From positions 1 to 21,857 of the forward strand of contig URDN01000039.1 of assembly GCA_900546495.1 (NCBI GenBank): a DNA stretch of 21,857 bases, written 5' to 3'. A program made the position numbers and the translations under genes. Source of the DNA: an uncultured Lachnospiraceae bacterium (GTDB lineage Bacteria; Bacillota; Clostridia; Lachnospirales; Lachnospiraceae). The notes beneath the pieces are model-generated. The model saw nothing but the letters and a program-made list of their open reading frames with translations. It did no database searches and had not been told where the DNA came from. Positions 1 through 7,611 of the stretch are shown here, one piece after another (position 1 is the stretch's first letter; every line of letters begins with the position of its first letter).

Positions 1-640
1 ACCTATGATTTTATCATCAATCTGAGAGGTTTACACAGAATAATTTACACTACCACTAAATCCAACACTTTCTTATGTAATTGTCTCCCGAAATACAGAT
101 GATATCAAACGACTAATCACTCTGGCCAAAGAAAATAATTTAGATAATTTTTCATTTCAATATGTAAAACCCGTTATTACAAAAAACAGTCCTGAAATAT
201 TGGATTTATTTGATATGGGAAAAAATTTATGTAATATATATGATTTAATGAATGAATCTGGCTTATCCTATACAATAGAAATATCTTTCCCCTTATGTCT
301 GATTCCAAAAGAATATCGGGACGAAATTATATCCAGTGGACATATCTATACTGGTTGTCATATTCGCAGAGGCAGTGGTATGATTTTTGATACAGATTTT
401 AAAATTCTACCATGTAATCACTTTGTTGATATGCCTTATAAGAAAGAAGTTCCTTCTCAAATCAATATTGATTATATCAATAATTTTCAAAATTCAAAGG
501 AAGTAACAGCTTTCAAAGACAAATTAAGATTTTATCCTTCAACAAAATGTTCTACCTGCGAATTATGGGACAAATGCGGTGGCGGCTGTTTTACCCGATG
601 GTTATTCAAAAATCCGGAAACATACTGTATCGGTATTTAA
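1..640 (+). pseudogene. Radical SAM/SPASM protein, 3' part, frameshifted and cut by window edge
   Basis: This is the C-terminal part of a radical SAM enzyme with a SPASM auxiliary-cluster domain, the type that often matures peptides. The reading frame is open from 44 to the TAA at 638-640, so no start codon near 200 need be invoked. Counting from a TTG codon at 200, the cysteines are C53, C72, then C117-x2-C120-x5-C126-x3-C130 and C143, the SPASM spacing for two Fe-S clusters. Upstream, codons in frame 1 (1 to about 57) read TYDFIINLRGLHRIIYTT and join naturally to NPTLSYVIVSRNTDDIK in frame 2. This suggests a +1 shift between about 50 and 60. The CxxxCxxC SAM motif would lie before the window. 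A sequencing error or a decayed gene are both possible. No precursor peptide is visible and the substrate is unknown. Confidence 0.6.
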
Positions 641-690
641 AAAACAAATTTCAATATTTACATTTGTCGTTTAGACAAATGTAAATATTG
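641..690. terminator. Bidirectional hairpin terminator between convergent genes
   Basis: A perfect 17-bp inverted repeat (652-668 with 674-690) has a 5-nt loop. On the minus strand the stem is followed by a U-rich run (complement of 641-651), so it best terminates the glycosyltransferase gene ending at 752. On the plus strand it follows the SPASM gene by 11 nt but lacks a good T-run. Confidence 0.75.
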
Positions 691-751
691 TAAAATATGA
701 AATAACAAATTCTTTCATATAAAACTATTTAGTGAGCACCTAAGCAAGATT

Positions 752-1768
752 TTAATTAAACCCAATTACTTTCTGGGAAATCTTATAAATAGTCAGTGAC
801 AATTTTCTTCCACCTTTTCCCGGCAGATTTAATGTCTGCCCCATAATCCGGTTACGCAATTTATGAAACAGCCGAATATCCGCATTTTTGATATATGTCC
901 AAAGTTCCCGTTTTTTCTCCAAATTTTCTTCGGTTCCGGATTTCAGCAGCATTACCGTAGAAATCACCGTAATGATTTCCAGATAATTCAGCATATAATG
1001 ACGCAGATGGCGATCCTGTATCTTCCATAAATCATAAGCATCCACCATCAATTTATTAACTTTGATCTGCTGGTCAATATTTTTGATCATATTTTTCTCA
1101 TTAACAGACTGATCCTCTCTGCCGATATAATAACGGTAAAAATCCACGTCCAGATAATACATGGTCTTTACATATGGCAATGGCACATACACAAACAGAT
1201 TATCCACATAAAAAGTGTGTTTCGGAAGTACCAGATGACAGTCACGCAACAACTGTGTACGGTAAATGACGGAATGCATCAAAATATACTTCCCAATTTT
1301 GAAATTCCGTGTTTCTTCCCATCCAAACAGTTGTCCCTGTGGAAGAATGTTGTGATACCTCGTTGCAGATTTGTGTCTTGCTCCCTCTTTTTCATATACA
1401 AAATTGCTGATCATAATATCCAGCATGCAACCTGCAGAACACAGATTATGTAACGTATCCAGAATCTGGTGATAACTTTCCTCATCTACCCAGTCATCAC
1501 TGTCTACCACTTTGAAATATAAACCCGTCGCATGATTCAATCCTGCATTGAGCCCCGCTCCGTGTCCGCCATTTTCCTGATGGATAACACGAACGATGGA
1601 CGGATATTTGCGGGCATATTCATCTGCAATCTTTCCTGTATCATCGACAGATCCATCATCCACAATGATGATCTCCACATCTTCTCCGCCCACCAGCAGC
1701 GAATCTACACAACGACACATGTAATCCTGAGAGTTATAACATGGCACTGTAAATGTTAATAGCTTCAT
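752..1768 (-). CDS. Family 2 glycosyltransferase
   Basis: This is a 338-residue GT-A fold glycosyltransferase that transfers a sugar from a nucleotide-sugar, probably in cell-surface polysaccharide synthesis; donor and acceptor are unknown. It starts MKLLTFTVPCYNS, the usual GT2 first strand. It has EIIIVDDGSVDDT (nucleotide binding) and VVDSDDWVDE (the D-x-D-like metal site). The C-terminal 150 residues are helical with no convincing membrane span, so it is probably cytosolic or peripheral. An upstream ATG at 1789 would add seven residues, but its AGGAG lies only 2 nt away. The chosen ATG has AAGGGG at a suitable distance and matches the family start. It stands alone, convergent with the SPASM gene. 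Confidence 0.85.
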   Translation of the reverse strand: MKLLTFTVPCYNSQDYMCRCVDSLLVGGEDVEIIIVDDGSVDDTGKIADEYARKYPSIVRVIHQENGGHGAGLNAGLNHATGLYFKVVDSDDWVDEESYHQILDTLHNLCSAGCMLDIMISNFVYEKEGARHKSATRYHNILPQGQLFGWEETRNFKIGKYILMHSVIYRTQLLRDCHLVLPKHTFYVDNLFVYVPLPYVKTMYYLDVDFYRYYIGREDQSVNEKNMIKNIDQQIKVNKLMVDAYDLWKIQDRHLRHYMLNYLEIITVISTVMLLKSGTEENLEKKRELWTYIKNADIRLFHKLRNRIMGQTLNLPGKGGRKLSLTIYKISQKVIGFN

Positions 1769-2113
1769 ACAAATTTTCCCCTTCAGCATTTCTCCTGCAG
1801 CGTAAGCCGCATCTATTTTTACACAATGACTATTCCATTATTCCTTTTAGTATACATCACGACTCTGAAAAAATTAACTTGTTTTTCTAAATTTTTTCTA
1901 ACAATTCCGCACTTCATAATTTGTTCACATTTTATTTGCAAAAAAAACATACTCTCCACATACGAAAGACACAATTCTTCCCTATACTCTTACTTGTAAG
2001 ATAAATAAAGAACAAAACAGCATCTTACAAAACACAATTTTGAAATTATCAATTTCTTTTCATAAATCTTTTTCATGTAGCCGGTGTTCACACATCGGCT
2101 TCCTCTTTGTTAC
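1769..2113. other. Intergenic region between glycosyltransferase and mutY
   Basis: This 345-nt AT-rich stretch has no convincing ORF. It holds a 9-bp perfect inverted repeat with a 19-nt loop (1994-2002 / 2022-2030). A short imperfect GC-rich hairpin (2079-2100) just past the mutY stop might be a weak terminator. For the glycosyltransferase, a TATACT -10 candidate lies at 1854-1849 (minus) without a good -35. A TTGCAA-17-TATGAA pair occurs further upstream. Neither promoter is secure. Confidence 0.4.
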
Positions 2114-3205
2114 TCACTGCTTATCTTCAAATCGTTCATTTCCAAGACGGATATTCATATATTTTGTGTACGCCGCAAATGCCGCCGGTATCGGATATTT
2201 TTCTTCTGAATGTGCCGCTTCCACAAACAAAAGTCCCGCTTCTTCTCTGGTCAGTGAATCAACTTCCACCATATACCCCTGCATCCGCCATTCCACATGG
2301 GAAAAAATATGTTTCGCGTCTTCCAGCTTCTGAATCCGCATCGGATGAAGGTTCATCTCCTGCACAGCATGTAATGCCTCATCTTCCGATAGTTTTCCAA
2401 GTTCATTCGGGAACTCATACAAACCTGCTAAAAGTCCCCGTTTCGGACGTTTTTTCAATACCACACGTTCACCGTCACGAATCACCAGTACCGTCCTCTC
2501 TTCGATCTTTCTGGCTTTTGCTTTGGATTTCACCGGAAGTTCCTGCCAGAGTCCTCTTATTCGTGTTTCACAAAAATCACGCCACGGACATTGGCCACAC
2601 AACGGCTCTCCGTTTGGCACACAGACAATCGCTCCAAGCTCCATCAAAGCCTGATTAAAACTGCCTGCCCGGTCTGACGGAATCACTTTTAACAAAGCCT
2701 GCTCCACTTTTGTTTTCACGGATTGTTTCATAATATCAGAATCATCCGCTGACACACGCATCAAAATTCGCAGTACGTTGCCATCCACTGCCGGCACCGG
2801 GATTCCATATGCAATAGAAGCGATCGCTCCTGCCGTATAATTACCGATTCCTTTCAGTTCACGCAATTTTTCATAATCCGCCGGAAGTTCTCCATTATAT
2901 TGTTCCATCACCGTCTGTGCCGCAATCTGCATATTCCGCACCCGGTTATAATATCCCAGACCTTCCCACAGCTTCAGTAAACGTTCCTCCTCACACTCTG
3001 CCAGATCCTGAACCGTTGGCAGCGCCTCCATGAAACGTGCAAAATAAGGTTTTACCGCCTCAACTCTGGTCTGCTGCAACATAATTTCAGACACCCATAC
3101 CCGATACGGTGTTGCCACCGACCGCCAGGGCAGCGTCCGTGCATTTTTTTCAAACCAGCCAAGCAATGGTTCCACAATCTGTTCTAAATCAAAATCCTCC
3201 AGCAT
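2114..3205 (-). CDS. mutY: A/G-specific adenine glycosylase MutY
   Basis: MutY removes adenine mispaired with 8-oxoguanine in base-excision repair. The 363-residue protein has the full family layout. The helix-hairpin-helix region is LKGIGNYTAGAI (117-128), the catalytic Glu is E40 in SEIMLQQT, and the catalytic Asp is D141 in PAVDGNV. A [4Fe-4S] loop has C195, C203, C206 and C212. A C-terminal NUDIX-like 8-oxoG recognition domain (about 235-345) includes the FSH motif at HIFSHVEW. The first cysteine spacing is x7 rather than the x6 of the E. coli enzyme. The start is supported by AGGAG eight bases upstream. It is monocistronic and divergent from the crotonase gene. Confidence 0.95.
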   Translation of the reverse strand: MLEDFDLEQIVEPLLGWFEKNARTLPWRSVATPYRVWVSEIMLQQTRVEAVKPYFARFMEALPTVQDLAECEEERLLKLWEGLGYYNRVRNMQIAAQTVMEQYNGELPADYEKLRELKGIGNYTAGAIASIAYGIPVPAVDGNVLRILMRVSADDSDIMKQSVKTKVEQALLKVIPSDRAGSFNQALMELGAIVCVPNGEPLCGQCPWRDFCETRIRGLWQELPVKSKAKARKIEERTVLVIRDGERVVLKKRPKRGLLAGLYEFPNELGKLSEDEALHAVQEMNLHPMRIQKLEDAKHIFSHVEWRMQGYMVEVDSLTREEAGLLFVEAAHSEEKYPIPAAFAAYTKYMNIRLGNERFEDKQ

Positions 3206-3309
3206 TTCGTTTTATCTCCTATCATGATCATGCAAATTTTTTCCAATCCTGTATTTATTATCTATGTAACTCCTTTTACTGCTGTTTTATTATTTTTCTA
3301 TATAAACTC

Positions 3310-3338
3310 ATTATAAAACCAAAAATTTTTCCTTATAA
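3310..3338 (-). promoter_or_regulatory. Candidate mutY promoter
   Basis: The minus strand carries a perfect TATAAT (3315-3310). Its -35, 17 bp away, is weak (TTATAA). This would give a leader of about 100 nt before mutY. Confidence 0.4.
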
Positions 3339-3426
3339 ATTTCCTTTACAAAGAACATCTTTTAGCACTTTAACAGATTTTTTATATTTTTTCTACTGGC
3401 AAATCTTAGTTTTATTGTTTTCTTTT

Positions 3427-3457
3427 TAACAAATATGGTGTATAATCATATTTGTTA
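3427..3457 (+). promoter_or_regulatory. Crotonase promoter -10 inside an 11-bp palindrome (candidate operator)
   Basis: A consensus TATAAT (3441-3446) sits inside the 9-nt gap of a perfect 11-bp inverted repeat, TAACAAATATG (3427-3437) and CATATTTGTTA (3447-3457). The -35 is poor (TTTTCT at 17 bp, or TTGTTT at 20 bp). A dimeric regulator bound here would block the promoter. The half-site order does not fit the usual Rex operator. Confidence 0.6.
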
Positions 3458-3500
3458 GTAAATGGTATTACATAACTTACCAAAACAGGAGGTATTTCAA

Positions 3501-4280
3501 ATGAATAATTTACTTTTAGAAGTAGAAGGCCCAATCGCCGTACTTACCATTAACAGACCAAAGGCATTAAACGCACTGAACAGTGAGACCCTGACAGAGT
3601 TAAACGAAGTTCTGACAGAGATCGAAGGAAGAGACGACATCAAAGTTGTTATCCTTACAGGTTCCGGTGAGAAATCATTCGTTGCAGGCGCAGACATCTC
3701 TGAGATGGTTAACTTCTCTGCAGCAGAAGGACGTGCTTTCGGTATGAGAGCTTCTGAGCCATTCTTCAAATTACAGAACATGCGTCAGGTTACAATCGCA
3801 GCTGTAAACGGTTTTGCATTAGGCGGTGGATGTGAGATTTCCATGGCTTGTGATATCCGTATCGCTTCTGAAAATGCATTATTCGGACAGCCGGAGTGCG
3901 GTCTTGGAATCATCCCGGGATTCGGTGGTACACAGAGACTTGCCCGCCTGGTTGGTATGGGACGTGCAAAAGAGATGATCTTTGCATGCCAGAACATTGA
4001 TGCTGCTGAGGCTTACAGAATCGGTCTTGTAAACAAAGTTGTTCCGCAGGAAGAGCTGATGGCTACTGCTAAGAAATTAGCCGGTAAGATCGCTCGTAAC
4101 GCAAGCTACGCTGTTGCTATCGCAAAAGCTGCTATCAACAACGGTTATGACATGGACATCAAGAACGCTGTTGAGTACGAAGCAAACCTCTTCGGTATGA
4201 CATGCTCTACACATGATAAAACAGAAGGAATGACAGCTTTCCTTGAGAAACGTAAAGAGAAAAACTTTACAGATTTCTAA
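3501..4280 (+). CDS. crt: Crotonase-family enoyl-CoA hydratase (3-hydroxybutyryl-CoA dehydratase-like)
   Basis: This 260-residue crotonase-fold enzyme probably interconverts (S)-3-hydroxybutyryl-CoA and crotonyl-CoA in the butyrate pathway. It shows the GADI-SEM oxyanion segment, NGFALGGGCE, and GQPECGLGIIPGFGG with the two catalytic glutamates E112 and E132, 20 residues apart as in rat crotonase. The start is fixed by a consensus AGGAGG at 3488-3493, 7 nt before the ATG; an in-frame ATG at 3462 lacks a site and lies almost on the promoter. Codon choice looks strongly optimised, which suggests high expression. Unlike many clostridial loci, it is not next to thl, hbd, bcd or etf and has its own terminator. 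Other acyl-CoA substrates are possible. Confidence 0.85.
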   Translation: MNNLLLEVEGPIAVLTINRPKALNALNSETLTELNEVLTEIEGRDDIKVVILTGSGEKSFVAGADISEMVNFSAAEGRAFGMRASEPFFKLQNMRQVTIAAVNGFALGGGCEISMACDIRIASENALFGQPECGLGIIPGFGGTQRLARLVGMGRAKEMIFACQNIDAAEAYRIGLVNKVVPQEELMATAKKLAGKIARNASYAVAIAKAAINNGYDMDIKNAVEYEANLFGMTCSTHDKTEGMTAFLEKRKEKNFTDF

Positions 4281-4331
4281 ATCGAACATTTTTTGAATGA
4301 AGATCTTATGATTTTCCGATAAAGCAAAAAT

Positions 4332-4378
4332 AGGGGTGCCACCAGTACAATGTTGTATTTCTGGCATCCCTGTTTTTA
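4332..4378 (+). terminator. Rho-independent terminator of crotonase gene
   Basis: A long, slightly imperfect stem (4332-4350 with 4353-4371) has a GC-rich base pairing AGGGGTGCCA to TGGCATCCCT. It is followed by GTTTTT (4372-4377). Confidence 0.85.
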
Positions 4379-4467
4379 TAAAACAATTTTTACAAAATAA
4401 GATTTCTCTGTTTTTTTGATCTTACGATTTATGCTCATACTGTAATTTTTGAAAGGAGTTGTAATTT

Positions 4468-5277
4468 ATGATTAATAAAATGATCAGTTTCATCGGTGGT
4501 GGAAATATGGCGACTGCCATCATCGGCGGTCTGCTCTCTTCCGGTCTGTCAGACCGTGACCACATCTATGCCACCGCCGCCCACGAAGCAACGGTGCTTC
4601 GCCTGAAAGAAAATTTTGGTATTGACGCGGGAACTGATAATAAAATTGCTGCGCAAAAAGCAGATATTCTGTTTCTTGCCGTAAAACCAAACATGTTTCA
4701 TAAGGTAATTCCGGAGATTCGCCATGCGATCACCGATGATACCATTATTGTTTCCATCGCAGCCGGCCAGCCAATAGAACGCATTGAGAACATGTTTGAG
4801 CGTTCCGTCAAACTGGTGCGCGTAATGCCAAATACCCCGGCATTAGTTGGTGCTTCCATGAGTGCCATCTGTTGCAACGATGAAATCACAGAGGATGAAC
4901 TTGTTGAAATTCAGACAATTTTCAATAGCTTCGGTGAAGCAGAAGTCATCAGCGAACACCTGATGGATACTGTTATCGGGGTCAGCGGTTCTTCTCCGGC
5001 CTACGTCTACATGTTTATCGAAGCAATGGCAGATGCAGCAGTGGCAGACGGCATGCCACGGGCACAGGCTTACAAATTTGCCGCTCAGTCCGTCCTTGGT
5101 TCTGCCAAAATGGTGCTTGAAACAGGAAAACATCCGGGTGAACTCAAAGATGCGGTATGCTCTCCGGGTGGAACGACCATTGAAGCTGTGGCTCAGCTGG
5201 AAAAATCCGGTTTTCGCAGCGCGGTAATTGAAGCACAGCGGGCTTGCGTACAGAAATCCCGTGATATGAGCTCTTGA
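4468..5277 (+). CDS. proC: Pyrroline-5-carboxylate reductase ProC
   Basis: ProC carries out the last step of proline synthesis, reducing 1-pyrroline-5-carboxylate to proline with NAD(P)H in the cytosol. The 269-residue length is typical. The N-terminal Rossmann motif is FIGGGNMATAIIGG (8-21). The C-terminal dimerisation/catalytic half carries GVSGSSPAYVYMFIEA and the family signature LKDAVCSPGGTTIEA. The ATG at 4468 has AAAGGAG nine bases upstream; the next ATG at 4480 has none. It is a single gene between the crotonase terminator and a large palindrome that begins at its own stop codon. Confidence 0.95.
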   Translation: MINKMISFIGGGNMATAIIGGLLSSGLSDRDHIYATAAHEATVLRLKENFGIDAGTDNKIAAQKADILFLAVKPNMFHKVIPEIRHAITDDTIIVSIAAGQPIERIENMFERSVKLVRVMPNTPALVGASMSAICCNDEITEDELVEIQTIFNSFGEAEVISEHLMDTVIGVSGSSPAYVYMFIEAMADAAVADGMPRAQAYKFAAQSVLGSAKMVLETGKHPGELKDAVCSPGGTTIEAVAQLEKSGFRSAVIEAQRACVQKSRDMSS

Positions 5278-5425
5278 TGCTTGTTTCGTGGATAAAAATT
5301 TAGTAATGAAAGCGCCCCCAATTTATTTTGTCTTTCCGGCTAATAATCGCTCGTAAAGAAAAAATAAATTGGAGGGCGCTTTTACGTTGTGATAAATATT
5401 ATTTTTATCCACTCACGACGCATCA
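5275..5425. repeat. Approximately 150-bp palindromic element between convergent proC and chi
   Basis: The inner arms 5309-5335 and 5355-5382 pair over about 26 positions with one bulge and one mismatch, base AAAGCGCCC/GGGCGCTTT, and a 19-nt loop. Next come 12 perfect base pairs (5288-5299 with 5401-5412). Outermost, TGATGC (5275-5280) pairs with GCATCA (5420-5425) and includes the proC stop. The inner stem ends in CTTTT on the plus strand, so it may serve as a bidirectional terminator. Its loop and right arm hold a core repeated at 10315-10360. Confidence 0.75.
5345..5392 (-). repeat. Dispersed repeat core, copy A
   Basis: The core reads AATCGCTCGT, then AAGAAAAAATA, TGG, CGC and TTTACGTT-TGA on the plus strand. 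It aligns with 10315-10360 with few changes. It forms the loop and right arm of the 5275-5425 palindrome, about 140 nt past the chi stop. Strand is given relative to the upstream gene. Confidence 0.7.
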
Positions 5426-5532
5426 TGTGACACGCGTGCACAAAAGTATCCATTCTATACACACTCTTTCGCACGCGCAAATCTAGCTGTCGTAGAAGGA
5501 TTTTTTAATTTCGTCTTATATAAAATTAAAAA

Positions 5533-6384
5533 TTAACGCATTGTAATATATCCACGATAGTTTGCAAGGTTATTGCTTGGTGTATAATCAGCTACTGCCG
5601 CACTGCAAACATTGTGGTATGGTTTCAGGAATGGGAAAGCATCCTGCTGAGCCCATGACGGTTTCTCAAGCGCTTTCATATCATCAACCATTACTTTGTA
5701 CCATCCGGACTGGTTCTCGAACCAGATTTCAAGTACCCAATCCATTACACATCCGTTGATGTCTTTCTTTACTGCACTTGCAAGTACACGGGTGCACTCC
5801 GGAGCTGCCTGAAGAATCGGAACAACTTTCTCAAATAACCATTTCTCACCCTCTGCTTTGTCTACGCCTTCCGGGAAACCGATAGTCATATTGAAACGAT
5901 AGTTTGCGCCATCTTCAATTGTACGTCCTTTTCCTTTGAGGTCTTTCTCCCACCACATCGGAAGGAATGCAAAGATAAATGGATTTCCTTCTGCATTGTT
6001 GGATTTACGGGCTGCATTTCCTACATCTCCTTCAGCATCCATCTGAGCGTCTGTATGAGCTGCTGCCGGGATCTGTCCCTGCCATACAAGTACATCCATC
6101 GGGAATGTCTCAGCGATTGCTTTGATCTCAAGACGAGGATCAAGGTCGCTTACTAACCAGTGATGCTCTGTCAGCTGCATTCTTGCGTATCCGAAACGAT
6201 CACCCTGTGGCGGAATCGGAAAGGACGGATAAAATGCATATTTTGTTACGTATGGCTCAAACTGAGAGATACTGTCCGGAATATGTACCTTATAAAGCCA
6301 TCTCTGAAGTTTTGGTCTGTAGTCTTCGCTTACGCAGTCAACATAAATAAGACTTCTCATTGGTTCGAATTTGAAATCTGCCAT
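5533..6384 (-). CDS. chi: Bacterial chalcone isomerase (flavanone ring opening/closing)
   Basis: From memory, this 283-residue protein is almost identical to the Eubacterium ramulus chalcone isomerase, including length, the start MADFKFEPMRSLIYVDC and the end YRGYITMR. That enzyme interconverts (2S)-flavanones such as naringenin and chalcones, the step before chalcone reduction to dihydrochalcone. It is unrelated to plant chalcone isomerase: two ferredoxin-like alpha/beta halves (about 10-110 and 133-283) resemble EthD-type barrels. The acid-base histidine is H34 in YKVHIPDS (reported as His33, I believe). The segment around 118-131 (EGDVGNAARKSNN) corresponds to the active-site lid. It has no signal peptide and is cytosolic. 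AGAGGG lies nine bases before the ATG. It follows the reductase gene by 79 nt on the same strand and is probably co-transcribed. Confidence 0.92.
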   Translation of the reverse strand: MADFKFEPMRSLIYVDCVSEDYRPKLQRWLYKVHIPDSISQFEPYVTKYAFYPSFPIPPQGDRFGYARMQLTEHHWLVSDLDPRLEIKAIAETFPMDVLVWQGQIPAAAHTDAQMDAEGDVGNAARKSNNAEGNPFIFAFLPMWWEKDLKGKGRTIEDGANYRFNMTIGFPEGVDKAEGEKWLFEKVVPILQAAPECTRVLASAVKKDINGCVMDWVLEIWFENQSGWYKVMVDDMKALEKPSWAQQDAFPFLKPYHNVCSAAVADYTPSNNLANYRGYITMR

Positions 6385-6420
6385 TTCTAAATACCCTCTT
6401 TTCTCTTATTTAACTTATAT

Positions 6421-6449
6421 CAGACGGGAACTGCATTTGCCCCCGCCTG
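6421..6449 (-). other. Intercistronic hairpin between reductase and chi
   Basis: An 8-bp stem (6421-6428 with 6442-6449, one G-U pair, GC-rich) lies 15 nt after the reductase stop. No U-run follows on the minus strand, so it is more likely an mRNA stability or processing element than a full terminator. Confidence 0.45.
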
Positions 6450-6463
6450 TTATAATTGATAAA

Positions 6464-7441
6464 TTATTTTTGTTTGGATGGAGCTGGTGTCGGCTCGCAT
6501 ACTGCTGTGTAATGCTCTTTACGTTTTTTGAACTCAGGATCTTTATAAAGGTTCATCAGACGACCCTCATTCTCAAAGATATCCTGTCCATGTAAGAATT
6601 TACCGGAAAGAATATCATGCGCATGATGCTCTGTTGCCGGATCATATTTGAATTTGAATGCTCCGTCAACGATCTCCAGTGTTCCCTCAAGACCACACAG
6701 CTCACATACGCAGTGTGTTGTACCCGGGTAGATGTAGAAGTTATTACCCTGGCAATGCGGGCAAGCGCCTTCTTTGCCTTTCCAGAGAGATGTATTCTCA
6801 GATCCTTCGATCTGCATATCTTCATCAATGATCTGCTGTGCAGCATCTGCAAGGTTACGTCCGATTTCTTTCATACGCTCAACTTTGTCATCCTGCATGA
6901 TAACGTCTTTACACCAGGAGAAGAACTCGTTGTTTACTACTTTCCATCCCGGACTTAAAGCGAACATCGCATGATCTGTCTCACAACGAACTGCCCAGTC
7001 AGATCCACCGATTCCTACGAAAGAAAGTGCTTTCTGACGGAAGTATCTTGGGTTCAGACCTTCTTTTCCAGCTTCTTTGAGTTTTCCATCGAGCATTTTC
7101 ATCATACCTGTATCATGTCCCGGTCCCATACGATCTGTGATGGAATGATATAAACCGGTTGCACCGGACTCAAAAATCGGATCTACGAAGAGAACTCCAT
7201 CTGCCTCGACAACTTTCTCATAGAAAGCTTTGAAATCATCCTGACGGGAGCAGATCATTCCTTTTCCCATTACAAGGCCACGGGAACAGGCAACACAACC
7301 GGAGCAGTACTGGATATCCCAGTCAAGAAGGTGGATAAATTCGATCTCTGCACCTTTTTCTTTTGCTGCTTCCAGAGCCACACGACACATTGTGTCATTG
7401 TTTCCGTTCTTTGTTCCAAGTGATACACCTAAAATCTTCAT
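6464..7441 (-). CDS. flr: Flavodoxin-fold FMN reductase with zinc-ribbon tail; candidate flavone reductase (FLR)
   Basis: This is a 325-residue NADPH-dependent FMN reductase-like protein. The flavodoxin core begins MKILGVSLGTKNGNNDT (phosphate-binding loop) and continues with the CSGCVACSRG cysteine cluster and QDDFKAFYEKVVEADGVLFVDPIF. The C-terminal third has a zinc-ribbon pattern, CPHCQGNNF then CVCELCG. The gene directly precedes chalcone isomerase. A gut ene-reductase (FLR, Flavonifractor plautii) is known to reduce the C2-C3 double bond of flavones and flavonols to give the flavanones that CHI then opens. The assignment rests on this context and on my recall of FLR as a new, non-OYE ene-reductase class, so another FMN-dependent reduction is possible. 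The start is set by AAGGAGG six bases upstream; longer in-frame starts lack a site. Confidence 0.7.
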   Translation of the reverse strand: MKILGVSLGTKNGNNDTMCRVALEAAKEKGAEIEFIHLLDWDIQYCSGCVACSRGLVMGKGMICSRQDDFKAFYEKVVEADGVLFVDPIFESGATGLYHSITDRMGPGHDTGMMKMLDGKLKEAGKEGLNPRYFRQKALSFVGIGGSDWAVRCETDHAMFALSPGWKVVNNEFFSWCKDVIMQDDKVERMKEIGRNLADAAQQIIDEDMQIEGSENTSLWKGKEGACPHCQGNNFYIYPGTTHCVCELCGLEGTLEIVDGAFKFKYDPATEHHAHDILSGKFLHGQDIFENEGRLMNLYKDPEFKKRKEHYTAVCEPTPAPSKQK

Positions 7442-7605
7442 ACTTGTCCTCCTTAAATTTACATTACAACAGTTAATACTTTCTCCCCACGCATCGAATA
7501 CCACAAAAAACTATCCTAAAATCAAAAATACGCGCATCAAAAATTCCGTAATCAGACTTTCGACCGGTTACTCGTATTATACCATTACTTGTGTCTCTTT
7601 TGTAT
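7442..7605 (-). promoter_or_regulatory. Long 5' leader of the flr-chi operon
   Basis: About 164 nt separate the predicted transcription start from the ATG. The leader holds a second TATAAT (7581-7576) with a weak -35, and two GATGCGyG motifs on the minus strand, one near 7535 and one near 7493. No known riboswitch consensus was recognised. A regulator-binding or structural role is inferred only from its length. Confidence 0.35.
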
Positions 7606-7611
7606 AAATTC

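Noticed and set aside
2107..2658. A 183-codon plus-strand open frame
   Set aside because: It is antisense to mutY, has no family features and no ribosome site.
4416..4446. TTGATC with TGTAAT as a proC promoter
   Set aside because: The spacing is 19 bp, and the implied transcription start would fall on the ribosome site.
5502..5532. A 10-bp AT-only hairpin right after the chi stop as terminator
   Set aside because: The stem is A/T only and no T-run follows on the minus strand; the 5275-5425 element is a better candidate.
7442..7504. Longer N-terminus for the flavodoxin-type reductase
   Set aside because: The AAGGAGG site and the family start MKILGVSLG favour 7441; the extension is in the leader.
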